A DNA stretch of 9,506 nt from Paracoccaceae bacterium (GCA_023134935.1 JAGLUD010000066.1:1-9506), one strand, 5' to 3'. Shown: positions 1-6,299, counted from the stretch's first letter. The notes: generated by a model from the letters alone, not told the origin. Translations and numbers: made by a program.

Positions 1-1484
1 GAGGCGAGGAGACCTACGAGGAACCCTCCGCCAGCACTAATTTGCAGTAGCGCGCCGAGGATCACCACACTTGAGATCGCGTTAGTGATCGCCATAAGCG
101 GTGTGTGCAGCGCGTGGCTGACGTTCCAGATGACCTGAAAACCGATGAAGATCGACAGCACGAACACGATGAAGTGTTGCATGAAGCTGGCCGGCGCGTA
201 TTGGCCGATCAGCAACATTAGCAAGCCGCCGATAACCAGCATGGTTGTCTGTTTACGTCCAGCAGCTTTCGTCGCGGCCACTTCTTCGGCTTTGATTTCT
301 TCTGGTGTTTTCTCTGGCGCCTTTGGTTTCGCAGCCGCAATCGCCTGAATTTTTGGCGGAGGGGGCGGGAAGGTTATCTCTCCGCCATGCGTAACCGTTG
401 CACCGCGGATCACGTCGTCTTCCATGTTGTGAACCGGCACACCGTCATTTTCGGGTGTCAGGTCGTCCATCATGTGACGGATGTTTGTGGAATACAGTGT
501 CGAGGATTGCGTCGCCATGCGGCTTGGCAGATCAGTGTAACCGATGATGGTCACGCCGTTCTTGGTTTCGATCTTCTCGTCAGGGACGGTCAGATCACAG
601 TTACCGCCTTTTTCAGCCGCAAGGTCGATGATGACCGATCCGGCTTTCATGGCGTAGACCATATCTTCAAGCCACAATTTTGGTGCATCGCGGCCCGGGA
701 TCAGGGCGGTGGTGATAACGATGTCGACTTCGGCTGCCTGTGCGCGGAACAGTTCAAGCTGCTTTTCGCGGAACTCTGGCGAGGAAACGGCGGCGTAGCC
801 ACCTGTTGCAGCACCGTCTTGGTTGTCGTCAAAGTCTAGGAACAGGAATTCACCGCCCATAGATTCGATTTGCTCGGCCACTTCGGGGCGCACGTCGAAA
901 GCGCGAACAATTGCGCCCATGGACTGAGCTGCACCAATGGCGGCCAGACCGGCAACACCTGCGCCGATGACCAGAACAGTCGCTGGGGGAACCTTGCCCG
1001 CAGCGGTGATCTGGCCAGTGAAGAAGCGGCCGAAGTTATTCGAAGCCTCGATAACCGCACGATAACCGCCGATGTTGGCCATGGACGACAGAGCGTCCAT
1101 TTTCTGAGCACGCGAAATACGTGGAACCATGTCCATCGCGATCGCCGTCACGCCTTTGGCGCGCAGTTTTTCCAACAGGTCTTCGCTTTGCGCAGGCCAT
1201 ATGAAGGAAATCAGCGTTTGCCCTTCACGGAAACGCTTAAGCTCGACCTCTTCAGGGGCGCGGACTTTGATGATGAAGCCACAGGCTTTCCAAAGGGCCG
1301 CGCCGGTTTTTACGACCGTGACGCCGGCGTCTTTGTAGTCCTTATCGGAGAAACGCGCTGCTGCGCCTGCTCCGGTTTCGATAACGCATTCATAGCCCAG
1401 CTTTTGTAGCTGGAGCGCCGATTGCGGGGTAAGGGCAACCCGATTTTCGCCCTCGAAGATCTCTTTGGGAGCTCCGATTTTCAT
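1..1484 (-). CDS. pntA: NAD(P) transhydrogenase subunit alpha, 3' end beyond window
   Basis: Inner-membrane enzyme subunit that couples hydride transfer from NADH to NADP+ to inward proton flow, together with PntB. My reading gives 494 codons without a stop, so only a few tens of residues (family about 510-525) are missing at the left edge. It begins [20 protein letters not shown], as in alanine dehydrogenase/PNT N-terminal domains. It has the conserved stretch around residues 130-146 ([19 protein letters not shown]) and a nucleotide-binding glycine motif [11 protein letters not shown] near 172-182. A Pro-rich run and an Ala/Lys/Glu-rich linker (about 373-410) lead to hydrophobic membrane segments, with [18 protein letters not shown] near 454-471 typical of the family. 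Start ATG is preceded by AAGGA at about 9 bases. PntB is expected beyond the left edge. NADPH supply is not part of the Sox pathway, so this is probably a neighbouring core gene rather than a functional partner. Confidence 0.96.
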   Translation of the reverse strand, partial: MKIGAPKEIFEGENRVALTPQSALQLQKLGYECVIETGAGAAARFSDKDYKDAGVTVVKTGAALWKACGFIIKVRAPEEVELKRFREGQTLISFIWPAQSEDLLEKLRAKGVTAIAMDMVPRISRAQKMDALSSMANIGGYRAVIEASNNFGRFFTGQITAAGKVPPATVLVIGAGVAGLAAIGAAQSMGAIVRAFDVRPEVAEQIESMGGEFLFLDFDDNQDGAATGGYAAVSSPEFREKQLELFRAQAAEVDIVITTALIPGRDAPKLWLEDMVYAMKAGSVIIDLAAEKGGNCDLTVPDEKIETKNGVTIIGYTDLPSRMATQSSTLYSTNIRHMMDDLTPENDGVPVHNMEDDVIRGATVTHGGEITFPPPPPKIQAIAAAKPKAPEKTPEEIKAEEVAATKAAGRKQTTMLVIGGLLMLLIGQYAPASFMQHFIVFVLSIFIGFQVIWNVSHALHTPLMAITNAISSVVILGALLQISAGGGFLVGLLA

Positions 1485-1529
1485 AGTGTTATTCCTTAGT
1501 CCAAATGGGAGGAAGGGTCAGATGACTTA

Positions 1530-1558
1530 TATCTAGCCGTTAATGCGGCAGATTTCAA
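1530..1558 (-). promoter_or_regulatory. Candidate sigma-70-type promoter for pntA
   Basis: Read on the minus strand: a TTGAAA -35-like hexamer (1558-1553), a 17-base spacer and a TAGATA -10-like hexamer (1535-1530). The -10 ends about 45 bases before the pntA start. The spacing is ideal and the hexamers are good but not perfect. This is a sequence match only. Confidence 0.45.
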
Positions 1559-1580
1559 AGCTATCATTGCGAATTTTGGG

Positions 1581-1622
1581 AAAAAGCCTGACTAAAATGG
1601 TCGCATCCGGTTGTCAGGCTTT
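1581..1622 (-). terminator. Rho-independent-type terminator of the soxS-soxR-soxT operon, embedded in the soxT stop region
   Basis: On the minus strand the inverted repeat AAAGCCTGAC (1622-1613) / GTCAGGCTTT (1592-1583) forms a 10-bp stem closed by a 20-base loop. The strand then runs into five T residues (1585-1581). The upstream arm contains the last soxT codons and its TGA stop. The loop is longer than usual for an intrinsic terminator, but the stem plus T-tract right at the end of an operon is convincing. It would shield pntA, which lies downstream on the same strand, from sox read-through. Confidence 0.72.
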
Positions 1623-2663
1623 GTGAAACCCGTGGATCAGGTAGCGTAAGCCCAGATTTGCGCCGATGAATATCGACACTAGAACGACCGGTGCGCTATA
1701 AGCCAGCACGGAAAATCCGGTTAGCCCCTGCCCGATGGAACAGCCTAGTGCGATCACCCCGCCAGTACCCATAATGAATGCGCCAAAGACGGAGCGTCCC
1801 AATTCGCGTGGGTCATCGCATGCCTCCCACCGAAAGCGGTCTTTGATTTTTGTACCGATCATCGAGCCCACCAGAACACCGGTAACGGAGCCGATGCCGA
1901 AGTTCATTGTCGCGCCGGACCATGTCATCAGGTAGATTAGAGTTTCGCCCAATGGGGCCGAGTAGGAAACGGATTCAACAGTGATTTCGTCAAACCCGTT
2001 TGCAGCAATCAGATTGGTCGCCCAGAAACCAAACACGACAGCGAAGCCGACGACAATGGACCAAATGATATGCGTGCGGGAAGTCCGGAACTTTTCACCC
2101 GAAAACGCCCATGCAGCGCAGATGGTTGCGAATATCAACGCTGGTACCAGTGGGCCTACATCGAACCAACGGCCAAACATATGGGCGATGCCCTGCGCCT
2201 CGCCAATATAATCTTGTTGTGGGAATAACCAGTCTCGCAAAACAGCAGTAGGGCCGCCGATGGCCATATAGGCCGAGATGGCCATCACTACAGCAACGAC
2301 GAAACTACGCATATCACCGCCCGCCATTCGCGAAAGCGCACCGAAACCGCAGTTTCCAGCCAAGGCCATGCCCCAGCCGAACATCAGGCCGCCAACGATG
2401 CTGGCGATCGGGTTCCATTTTAAAGCGTAGTAGATGGATTGGGAATAATCGACCTGCCCGAAGGCTTCTAGCGTGAACATGCCAGTGACTGCGACGGCCA
2501 ATGCCAACGCCCACATACGTAGGCGGGAATAGTCGTCACCGTAAAGGGCATCTTCGATCGCACCCAATGTGCAGAAACGACCGATGGAGGAGGATAGACC
2601 TAAAGCGCCGCCTGCGAATAAACCTGCAAGCGCTGCCCAGTGATTATCCCCCATAAATTCCAT
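1614..2663 (-). CDS. soxT: YeeE/YedE-family sulfur-compound transporter (SoxT-like)
   Basis: A 349-residue, highly hydrophobic inner-membrane protein of the YeeE/YedE family, whose characterised member TsuA takes up thiosulfate. It has many membrane-spanning stretches arranged as two related halves. Family signature segments carry cysteines: GRFCTLGAIEDAL (Cys31), LAGNCGFGALSRMAGG (Cys105) and GCSIGQGLTGFS (Cys308); such conserved cysteines are thought to pass thiosulfate through the pore. Its start overlaps the soxR stop by one base (TAATG), so the two are translationally coupled. A second in-frame ATG three codons later is possible. In Sox loci this position is occupied by SoxT. Whether it imports thiosulfate or another sulfane sulfur species, perhaps to signal to SoxR, or exports a product such as sulfite is inference. 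Confidence 0.88.
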   Translation of the reverse strand: MEFMGDNHWAALAGLFAGGALGLSSSIGRFCTLGAIEDALYGDDYSRLRMWALALAVAVTGMFTLEAFGQVDYSQSIYYALKWNPIASIVGGLMFGWGMALAGNCGFGALSRMAGGDMRSFVVAVVMAISAYMAIGGPTAVLRDWLFPQQDYIGEAQGIAHMFGRWFDVGPLVPALIFATICAAWAFSGEKFRTSRTHIIWSIVVGFAVVFGFWATNLIAANGFDEITVESVSYSAPLGETLIYLMTWSGATMNFGIGSVTGVLVGSMIGTKIKDRFRWEACDDPRELGRSVFGAFIMGTGGVIALGCSIGQGLTGFSVLAYSAPVVLVSIFIGANLGLRYLIHGFHKA

Positions 2664-3019
2664 TAACGCTCTTTATCTTTGTCCGGATCAAAAGTGCAGA
2701 ACATGTCATAAACAAGTTCAATCATTTGCGCTGCTTTACGATCCCCTAAGGAGTAGAAAATCGTTTTGCCGTCGCGTCGGGAATTCACCAAGCCTTCAAG
2801 CCGTAGGCGCGCCAATTGTTGGCTAACTGCGGCTTGACGGGAAGAAAGAAGGTTTTCCAGTTCGGTTACGGATTTTTCACCCGTGACCAGATGGCATAAG
2901 ATCATCAATCGGCCTTCGTGGGCCAGAGCTTTCATAAAGTCAGTTGCCGACTTCGCGCTTTTCAGCACTTCGTCGATAGCTTCGTCGGTCATATCCGGTG
3001 TTATCTGGGGCAGCGACAT
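2663..3019 (-). CDS. soxR: ArsR-family persulfide-responsive repressor SoxR
   Basis: A 118-residue winged-helix transcription regulator of the ArsR/SmtB superfamily. The recognition helix region is SRQAAVSQQLARLRLEGLV (about 60-78), followed by the beta-wing SRRDGKTIFYSL (about 80-91). Cys42, in helix 2 (LMILCHLV), and Cys108, near the C-terminus (DMFCTF), are 66 residues apart. This is the same spacing as Cys41/Cys107 of Rhodobacter capsulatus SqrR, which form a polysulfide bridge when sulfide or persulfide is present. The metal-binding ELCVCDL box of classical ArsR proteins is absent. A strong ribosome site (AAGGAGAGGG) precedes the start. It is flanked by soxS (17-base gap) and soxT (one-base overlap). 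In Paracoccus, SoxR represses the sox operons by binding the soxS-soxV and soxW-soxX gaps. Both gaps are present here and contain candidate operators. Confidence 0.92.
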   Translation of the reverse strand: MSLPQITPDMTDEAIDEVLKSAKSATDFMKALAHEGRLMILCHLVTGEKSVTELENLLSSRQAAVSQQLARLRLEGLVNSRRDGKTIFYSLGDRKAAQMIELVYDMFCTFDPDKDKER

Positions 3020-3036
3020 CGCCCTCTCCTTTTTAT

Positions 3037-3414
3037 TTATGACTCCGAAGGCTCTCCTTCAGCATCAGGCAAACTTGCCAACATCATACCAAGAAGTCCC
3101 CAAAAGAACCCCTCGCCTGGATAACCTTCTATACGATTAACCTCTGTTCCGTCGACAAGTAATATAAATGTGGGCGTGAAATGTGGTTTACTGGCAAAAG
3201 TCACGCCTTCGGGTGCTGGATCATGAATATCGTAGCGCCAAAGCGGGGCCGTTTTGCCTTCATCCGTCAGGTGATATTCGCCCCCAACGTCACGATTCCA
3301 GCGCGTACACCATGGGCATCCGTCTTCTTCGACCATCATCAAACGGGTCTCGGCAAAGGCGGGTAAGACCAATGACGTAGAAAGTAATAATATAATCACT
3401 TTTAGAAGGCGCAT
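3037..3414 (-). CDS. soxS: Periplasmic thioredoxin-like protein SoxS
   Basis: Small periplasmic thiol-disulfide protein that in Paracoccus pantotrophus keeps the SoxY carrier cysteine in its active state. With the start chosen here it has 125 residues: a Sec signal peptide (about 1-21, ending LPAFA), then a thioredoxin fold with the active site EEDGCPWCTRW (Cys33/Cys36) and the cis-proline at FTPTF (Pro81). An earlier in-frame ATG at 3426 exists, but the ribosome site GAGGA overlaps that codon and lies 5 bases before the ATG at 3414, so the later start is preferred. The signal peptide is recognisable either way. It is the first gene of the leftward operon, followed 17 bases later by soxR and divergent from soxV. 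Confidence 0.9.
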   Translation of the reverse strand: MRLLKVIILLLSTSLVLPAFAETRLMMVEEDGCPWCTRWNRDVGGEYHLTDEGKTAPLWRYDIHDPAPEGVTFASKPHFTPTFILLVDGTEVNRIEGYPGEGFFWGLLGMMLASLPDAEGEPSES

Positions 3415-3426
3415 TCGTATCCTCAT
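3415..3426 (-). promoter_or_regulatory. Ribosome binding site deciding the soxS start
   Basis: On the minus strand GAGGA sits 5 bases before the ATG at 3414 and overlaps the alternative ATG at 3426, which itself has no clear purine-rich site upstream (only TGAAATTTCT). This favours 3414 as the true start. Confidence 0.65.
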
Positions 3427-3427
3427 A

Positions 3428-3439
3428 GAAATTTCACTT
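3428..3439. promoter_or_regulatory. Candidate SoxR operator element in the soxS-soxV control region
   Basis: GAAATTTCACTT contains the 8-base palindrome GAAATTTC. It matches GAATATTCACTT at 4885-4896, in the soxW-soxX gap, at 10 of 12 positions. These two gaps are the ones bound by SoxR in Paracoccus. The element directly abuts the candidate soxV -35 hexamer, a position suited to repression. Assignment to SoxR is inference. Confidence 0.4.
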
Positions 3440-3465
3440 TACACATTTTAATATAGCAATATGAT
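3438..3465 (+). promoter_or_regulatory. Candidate soxV promoter
   Basis: TTTACA (3438-3443) is separated by 16 bases from TATGAT (3460-3465). Each hexamer matches the sigma-70 consensus at five of six positions. Initiation would fall near 3472, giving a leader of about 30 bases before soxV. It overlaps the candidate leftward soxS promoter, so the two could compete. Confidence 0.5.
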
Positions 3466-3492
3466 TATCGATAGTTTTGGCAATAAAAGCAA
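3464..3492 (-). promoter_or_regulatory. Candidate soxS-soxR-soxT promoter
   Basis: On the minus strand TTGCTT (3492-3487) is followed by a 17-base spacer and GATAAT (3469-3464). The -10 is a five-of-six match and the -35 keeps only TTG, which is common in Alphaproteobacteria. The predicted leader is about 40 bases. The two divergent -10 boxes overlap at 3464-3465. Confidence 0.4.
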
Positions 3493-3504
3493 GGAAAACA
3501 AGGG

Positions 3505-4248
3505 ATGGAGTTTGACGTAAGTTACTGGGGAGCGGCAATTGCGGGCCTCCTCTCGTTCTTTTCACCGTGCATTCTGCCGATTGTGCCATTCTATTTATGC
3601 TACATGGCGGGTCTGTCGATACACGAATTGAACGAGGAGAACGAAATCTCCGTCGGGGCCAAGCGCCGCCTTATTTTGTCATCGGTATTCTTCGCGGCCG
3701 GCGTGGTTACGATCTTCGTTCTGCTTGGCCTGATAGCAACATCATTAGGGCACGCTTTCCGAGATTATAAAGACGAACTGACATGGGTTGCAGCTGCGAT
3801 CCTGTTTATTTTTGGTTTGCACTTCCTCGGGATATTGAAAATCTCGTTTCTATATCGCGAAGCACGTATTGATTCTTCGGGAATCAAACCAGCCAGTTAC
3901 GTTGGATCGTACCTAATCGGGCTGGCGTTCGGGTTCGGCTGGACACCATGTGTTGGCCCTGCGTTGGCCGCGATCCTCTATATGGCATCACAAAGTGGCA
4001 GCTTGCAGCATGGCGCGGGCTTGCTGTTCGTTTATGGGACGTTCATGACCGTGCCATTCATTCTGGCGGCGGTATTCTCCGGCCCGTTCCTGCGCTGGGT
4101 GCAGCGAAACCGTAAATACATGGGGCACATCGAAAAAGCGATGGGTGGCTTCCTGATCTTATTCGCAATTCTGATCGTGACTGGCAGCGTTTCTTATATC
4201 GCGCAGTTCATGCTGGAAAAATTCCCTAACCTGTTCATCTTCGGTTAA
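3505..4248 (+). CDS. soxV: CcdA/DsbD-type transmembrane thiol-electron carrier SoxV
   Basis: A 247-residue inner-membrane protein of the CcdA/DsbD-gamma family with about six membrane segments. It carries electrons from cytoplasmic thioredoxin to periplasmic thioredoxins. The redox cysteine pair is visible as Cys22 in LLSFFSPCILPIVPFY (membrane helix 1) and Cys149 in GFGFGWTPCVGPALAAIL (helix 4), both in the family's Pro-flanked context. Cys32 in YLCYMAG is a further cysteine. The length matches SoxV of other Sox loci. The ATG has an upstream AAGGA at 9 bases. The gene is divergent from soxS and followed 17 bases later by soxW. A cytochrome-c-maturation CcdA would look similar; the genomic context decides for SoxV. 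Confidence 0.93.
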   Translation: MEFDVSYWGAAIAGLLSFFSPCILPIVPFYLCYMAGLSIHELNEENEISVGAKRRLILSSVFFAAGVVTIFVLLGLIATSLGHAFRDYKDELTWVAAAILFIFGLHFLGILKISFLYREARIDSSGIKPASYVGSYLIGLAFGFGWTPCVGPALAAILYMASQSGSLQHGAGLLFVYGTFMTVPFILAAVFSGPFLRWVQRNRKYMGHIEKAMGGFLILFAILIVTGSVSYIAQFMLEKFPNLFIFG

Positions 4249-4265
4249 TCTAAAAAGGTATCATC

Positions 4266-4829
4266 ATGCTTAAGAAACTCATCATTCTGTGTGCCCTTGC
4301 GGTTACCCCTGCCCTTGCTGGCGAAACATTCATAGGCGACGATGGCCTGCACAAGACCGACTGGATGCGCGACACATTCCGCGACATGACCGAGGATCTG
4401 GAAGAAGCTAACGCCGAGGGCAAACGCTTTATGGTGATCATCGAGCAGCGCGGGTGTATCTATTGCACCAAGATGCACGAACAAGTATTTCCAGACCCCG
4501 AAGTTAAAGCGATGATCGAAGACAACTACTTCGTCGTACAGATGAATATGTTTGGCGATATTGAAGTGACGGATTTCGATGGCGAGACGATGTCGGAAAA
4601 AGAGATGATCTCCAAGTGGAACATCGTTTTCACCCCGACCATGATGTTCTTCGATGATGAACTTCCGGCTGCGGGAATGACCGCTGCGCAGGCCGCTGTA
4701 ATGACCATGCCGGGGGCATTTGGAAAGTTCACAACCCTCAGTATGTTCCAATATATCCTTGAAAAGGCCAACGAAGGCGACGAGCATTTTCAGAAGTATG
4801 TCGCCCGAATAATCGCCGAACGCGGTTAA
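4266..4829 (+). CDS. soxW: Periplasmic thioredoxin SoxW
   Basis: A 187-residue periplasmic thioredoxin, the electron acceptor of SoxV. It has a Sec signal peptide of about 19 residues (LKKLIILCALAVTPALAG). The active-site motif is EQRGCIYCTKM (Cys64/Cys67), and the cis-proline is in VFTPTMMF (Pro124). The dipeptide between the cysteines is Ile-Tyr, unlike the Pro-Trp of SoxS in the same locus, so the two thioredoxins probably differ in redox potential or partner. The start has AAGGT about 7 bases upstream. It is the second gene of the soxVW pair. The stop is followed by a palindrome-rich 169-base control region. In P. pantotrophus SoxW is reduced by SoxV but is dispensable for thiosulfate oxidation. 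Confidence 0.9.
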   Translation: MLKKLIILCALAVTPALAGETFIGDDGLHKTDWMRDTFRDMTEDLEEANAEGKRFMVIIEQRGCIYCTKMHEQVFPDPEVKAMIEDNYFVVQMNMFGDIEVTDFDGETMSEKEMISKWNIVFTPTMMFFDDELPAAGMTAAQAAVMTMPGAFGKFTTLSMFQYILEKANEGDEHFQKYVARIIAERG

Positions 4830-4846
4830 AACTAAGGCGAAACTTT

Positions 4847-4866
4847 ATATAAGTAATTACTTATAT
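4847..4866. promoter_or_regulatory. Perfect 20-bp palindrome between soxW and soxX
   Basis: ATATAAGTAATTACTTATAT is identical to its reverse complement over all 20 bases, with no loop, and begins 18 bases after the soxW stop. It is AT-rich with no GC stem or T-tract, so it is a poor transcription terminator and looks like a binding site for a dimeric regulator. It differs from the ATTC-N8-GAAT box 23 bases downstream, so it could serve a second protein or a second SoxR dimer. Confidence 0.55.
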
Positions 4867-4884
4867 TAGAGAAATATAATGATC

Positions 4885-4904
4885 GAATATTCACTTATTT
4901 GAAT
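4885..4904. promoter_or_regulatory. Candidate SoxR/SqrR-type operator upstream of soxX
   Basis: This stretch contains ATTC-N8-GAAT (4889-4904), with arms extendable to ATTCA-N6-TGAAT. As I recall, ATTC-N8-GAAT is the core described for the persulfide-sensing repressor SqrR. It also contains GAATATTCACTT (4885-4896), matched at 10 of 12 bases in the soxS-soxV gap. SoxR is encoded nearby, and SoxR of Paracoccus binds the equivalent gap. Direct binding is inferred. Confidence 0.55.
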
Positions 4905-4910
4905 TTATTG

Positions 4911-4940
4911 TTGCGTAATGACTAACTCCTCGGCTATCTT
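4911..4940 (+). promoter_or_regulatory. Weak candidate promoter for soxXYZA
   Basis: TTGCGT (4911-4916) and TATCTT (4935-4940) are spaced by 18 bases. The TTG and TAT-NN-T cores fit alphaproteobacterial housekeeping promoters, but the match is weak. If it is real, the operator at 4885-4904 lies just upstream of the -35, and the dyad at 4944-4957 overlaps the start of transcription. Confidence 0.3.
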
Positions 4941-4943
4941 TTG

Positions 4944-4957
4944 TTGACCAAAGTCAA
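4944..4957. promoter_or_regulatory. TTGAC-N4-GTCAA dyad resembling a CRP/FNR-family (FnrL/FixK/Dnr) site
   Basis: TTGAC (4944-4948) and GTCAA (4953-4957) are perfect inverted repeats around CAAA. The spacing and the TTGA/TCAA core are those of CRP/FNR-family half sites (FNR consensus TTGAT-N4-ATCAA). Its centre is about 48 bases before the soxX ATG. It could add oxygen or nitric oxide control to sox expression. No such regulator is encoded in the window. Confidence 0.4.
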
Positions 4958-4998
4958 GAATCAAAATGACAAACGGTTTTACAAAGGGAGGATACTGC

Positions 4999-5457
4999 AT
5001 GAAGCGCACAGCGTTTCTTATAATTGGAGCCACCGCCGCATTTGCAGCGATGGCGACAGCTGGAACCACAACTCCGGATGACGTTACGTTTGATGACTAC
5101 GGCGCAGTTTCTGCATCGTTAACAGGCGTTGCAGGCGATGCGGCTAATGGCCGTAAACTTTTCGCCAACCGCAAACTGGGCAACTGCCTGGCCTGTCATC
5201 AGAACAACGACTATCTGGAGCAATCATTCCACGGAGAAGTTGGCCCGTCGCTAGATGGTGCTGGTGATCGTTGGAACGAAGCCGAGCTACGCGGGCTTGT
5301 ATCGAACGCCAAGAACACGTTCGAAGGCACGATCATGCCGGCGTTCTATCGCACTTCCGGTTTCTATCGGAACATGGAAAAGTTTGACGGCAAGTCAATT
5401 CTTTCGGCACAAGATGTCGAAGATATTGTCGCATACCTTCTTACACTCACCGAGTAA
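4999..5457 (+). CDS. soxX: Sulfur-oxidizing monoheme cytochrome c SoxX
   Basis: The 152-residue periplasmic small subunit of the SoxAX cytochrome, which oxidatively joins thiosulfate to SoxY and passes on the electrons. It has a Sec signal peptide (about 1-21), one heme c motif CLACH (Cys63, Cys66, His67) and the likely axial methionine in TIMPAFYR (Met113). The C-terminal LSAQDVEDIVAYLLTL is the usual class I cytochrome c helix. The ATG at 4999 is chosen because AAAGGGAGGA lies 6 bases upstream and the signal peptide begins there; an in-frame ATG at 4966 has no such site and would add 11 polar residues. It is the first gene of soxXYZA and lies directly behind the palindrome-rich control region. 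Confidence 0.96.
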   Translation: MKRTAFLIIGATAAFAAMATAGTTTPDDVTFDDYGAVSASLTGVAGDAANGRKLFANRKLGNCLACHQNNDYLEQSFHGEVGPSLDGAGDRWNEAELRGLVSNAKNTFEGTIMPAFYRTSGFYRNMEKFDGKSILSAQDVEDIVAYLLTLTE

Positions 5458-5493
5458 GCCAACAGCTTGCCGACCAAATATCAGGAGAAAACT

Positions 5494-5913
5494 ATGGATT
5501 TTACGAGACGTGATGCTCTGATCCTCGGCGCGGGAGCAGCAACAGTTGCCCTATTGCCAGTTCAGGCTTTTGCCTCGGTCAGCGATGATGCTATCGCGGC
5601 ATTCACCGGAGGCGCTGCCACTTCAGAAGGTGGCATCGAGCTGACAGCGCCGGAAATTGCCGAGAATGGTAATACAGTTCCAGTAGCCGTATCGGCACCG
5701 GGCGCTGTATCTATCATGCTTCTAGCTGCGGGCAACCCTAACCCGGATGTATGCACATTCAACTTCGGCCCTCTTTCGGGTTCGCAGTCTGCTTCGACAC
5801 GTATCCGCCTTGCCGGTACTCAAGACGTAGTTGCTGTGGCGAAAATGGCTGACGGTAGCTTTGTGCAAACATCTAGCGTTGTTAAAGTAACAATCGGCGG
5901 CTGCGGCGGCTAA
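5494..5913 (+). CDS. soxY: Thiosulfate carrier subunit SoxY
   Basis: A 139-residue periplasmic protein that, with SoxZ, holds the sulfur intermediates on a swinging C-terminal cysteine. The twin-arginine signal is TRRDALILG, with a cleavage region near VQAFA (residue 27). The protein ends VTIGGCGG, and Cys137 is the substrate-bearing residue of the universal GGCGG tail. A second cysteine, Cys87 (NPDVCTFNFG), is present; SoxY of Paracoccus has only the tail cysteine. The start with AGGAGA 5-6 bases upstream begins right at the Tat signal; an upstream TTG at 5467 would mask it. Because SoxZ lacks a signal peptide, the SoxYZ pair is expected to leave the cytoplasm folded through Tat. Confidence 0.96.
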   Translation: MDFTRRDALILGAGAATVALLPVQAFASVSDDAIAAFTGGAATSEGGIELTAPEIAENGNTVPVAVSAPGAVSIMLLAAGNPNPDVCTFNFGPLSGSQSASTRIRLAGTQDVVAVAKMADGSFVQTSSVVKVTIGGCGG

Positions 5914-5935
5914 GCTAATCTAAGGAGAAGATAAT

Positions 5936-6265
5936 ATGGCATCTGGTGTAAAACCCCGTGTTAAAGTTCCGAAGACTGCTTCAGCTGGTGATGTTATCAC
6001 CATCAAAACGCTGATCAGTCACAAAATGGAATCCGGCCAGCGTAAAGATAGCGACGGGAATAGAATTCCTCAGTCGATCATCAACACGTTCACATGTGAC
6101 TTTAACGGTCAAAACGTGATCAATGTTGAACTTCACGGCGCAATTTCCACAAACCCGTACTTCCAGTTCGAAGCTACAGTTCCTGAATCAGGCGACTTTA
6201 CTTTCACTTGGAACGACGATGATGGCTCCGTTTATACGGAAACAAAAACCATCACAGTCGGCTAA
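5936..6265 (+). CDS. soxZ: Thiosulfate carrier scaffold subunit SoxZ
   Basis: A 109-residue immunoglobulin-like partner of SoxY that forms the SoxYZ heterodimer on which SoxAX, SoxB and SoxCD act. It starts MASGVKPRVKVPKTASAGDV and has the family segments ISHKMESGQRKD (28-39) and IPQSIINTFTCDFNG (44-58). Cys54 corresponds to the single cysteine of other SoxZ proteins. There is no signal peptide, which fits co-export with SoxY. The ribosome site AAGGAGA lies about 7 bases before the ATG. It sits 22 bases behind soxY and 34 bases before soxA. Confidence 0.96.
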   Translation: MASGVKPRVKVPKTASAGDVITIKTLISHKMESGQRKDSDGNRIPQSIINTFTCDFNGQNVINVELHGAISTNPYFQFEATVPESGDFTFTWNDDDGSVYTETKTITVG

Positions 6266-6299
6266 AGTTTCGGCAGAAAGAAAAGGGAGGATAAATATA

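Noticed and set aside
387..1409. Plus-strand open frames of 150 and 179 codons
   Set aside because: Antisense to pntA; the translated sequences are His/Arg/Cys-rich without domains, as expected of shadow frames.
3466..3473. TATCGATA 8-base palindrome between soxS and soxV
   Set aside because: Too short and AT-rich to stand alone as a site; a loosely similar AATAT...ATCGA string at 4873-4886 is not a convincing repeat.
4245..4787. 180-codon minus-strand open frame
   Set aside because: Antisense to soxW, which has a signal peptide and thioredoxin motif; no support for the opposite frame.
6123..6299. N-terminal extension of soxA into soxZ
   Set aside because: The strong ribosome site and the signal peptide both point to the ATG at 6300; the extension only mirrors soxZ in another frame.
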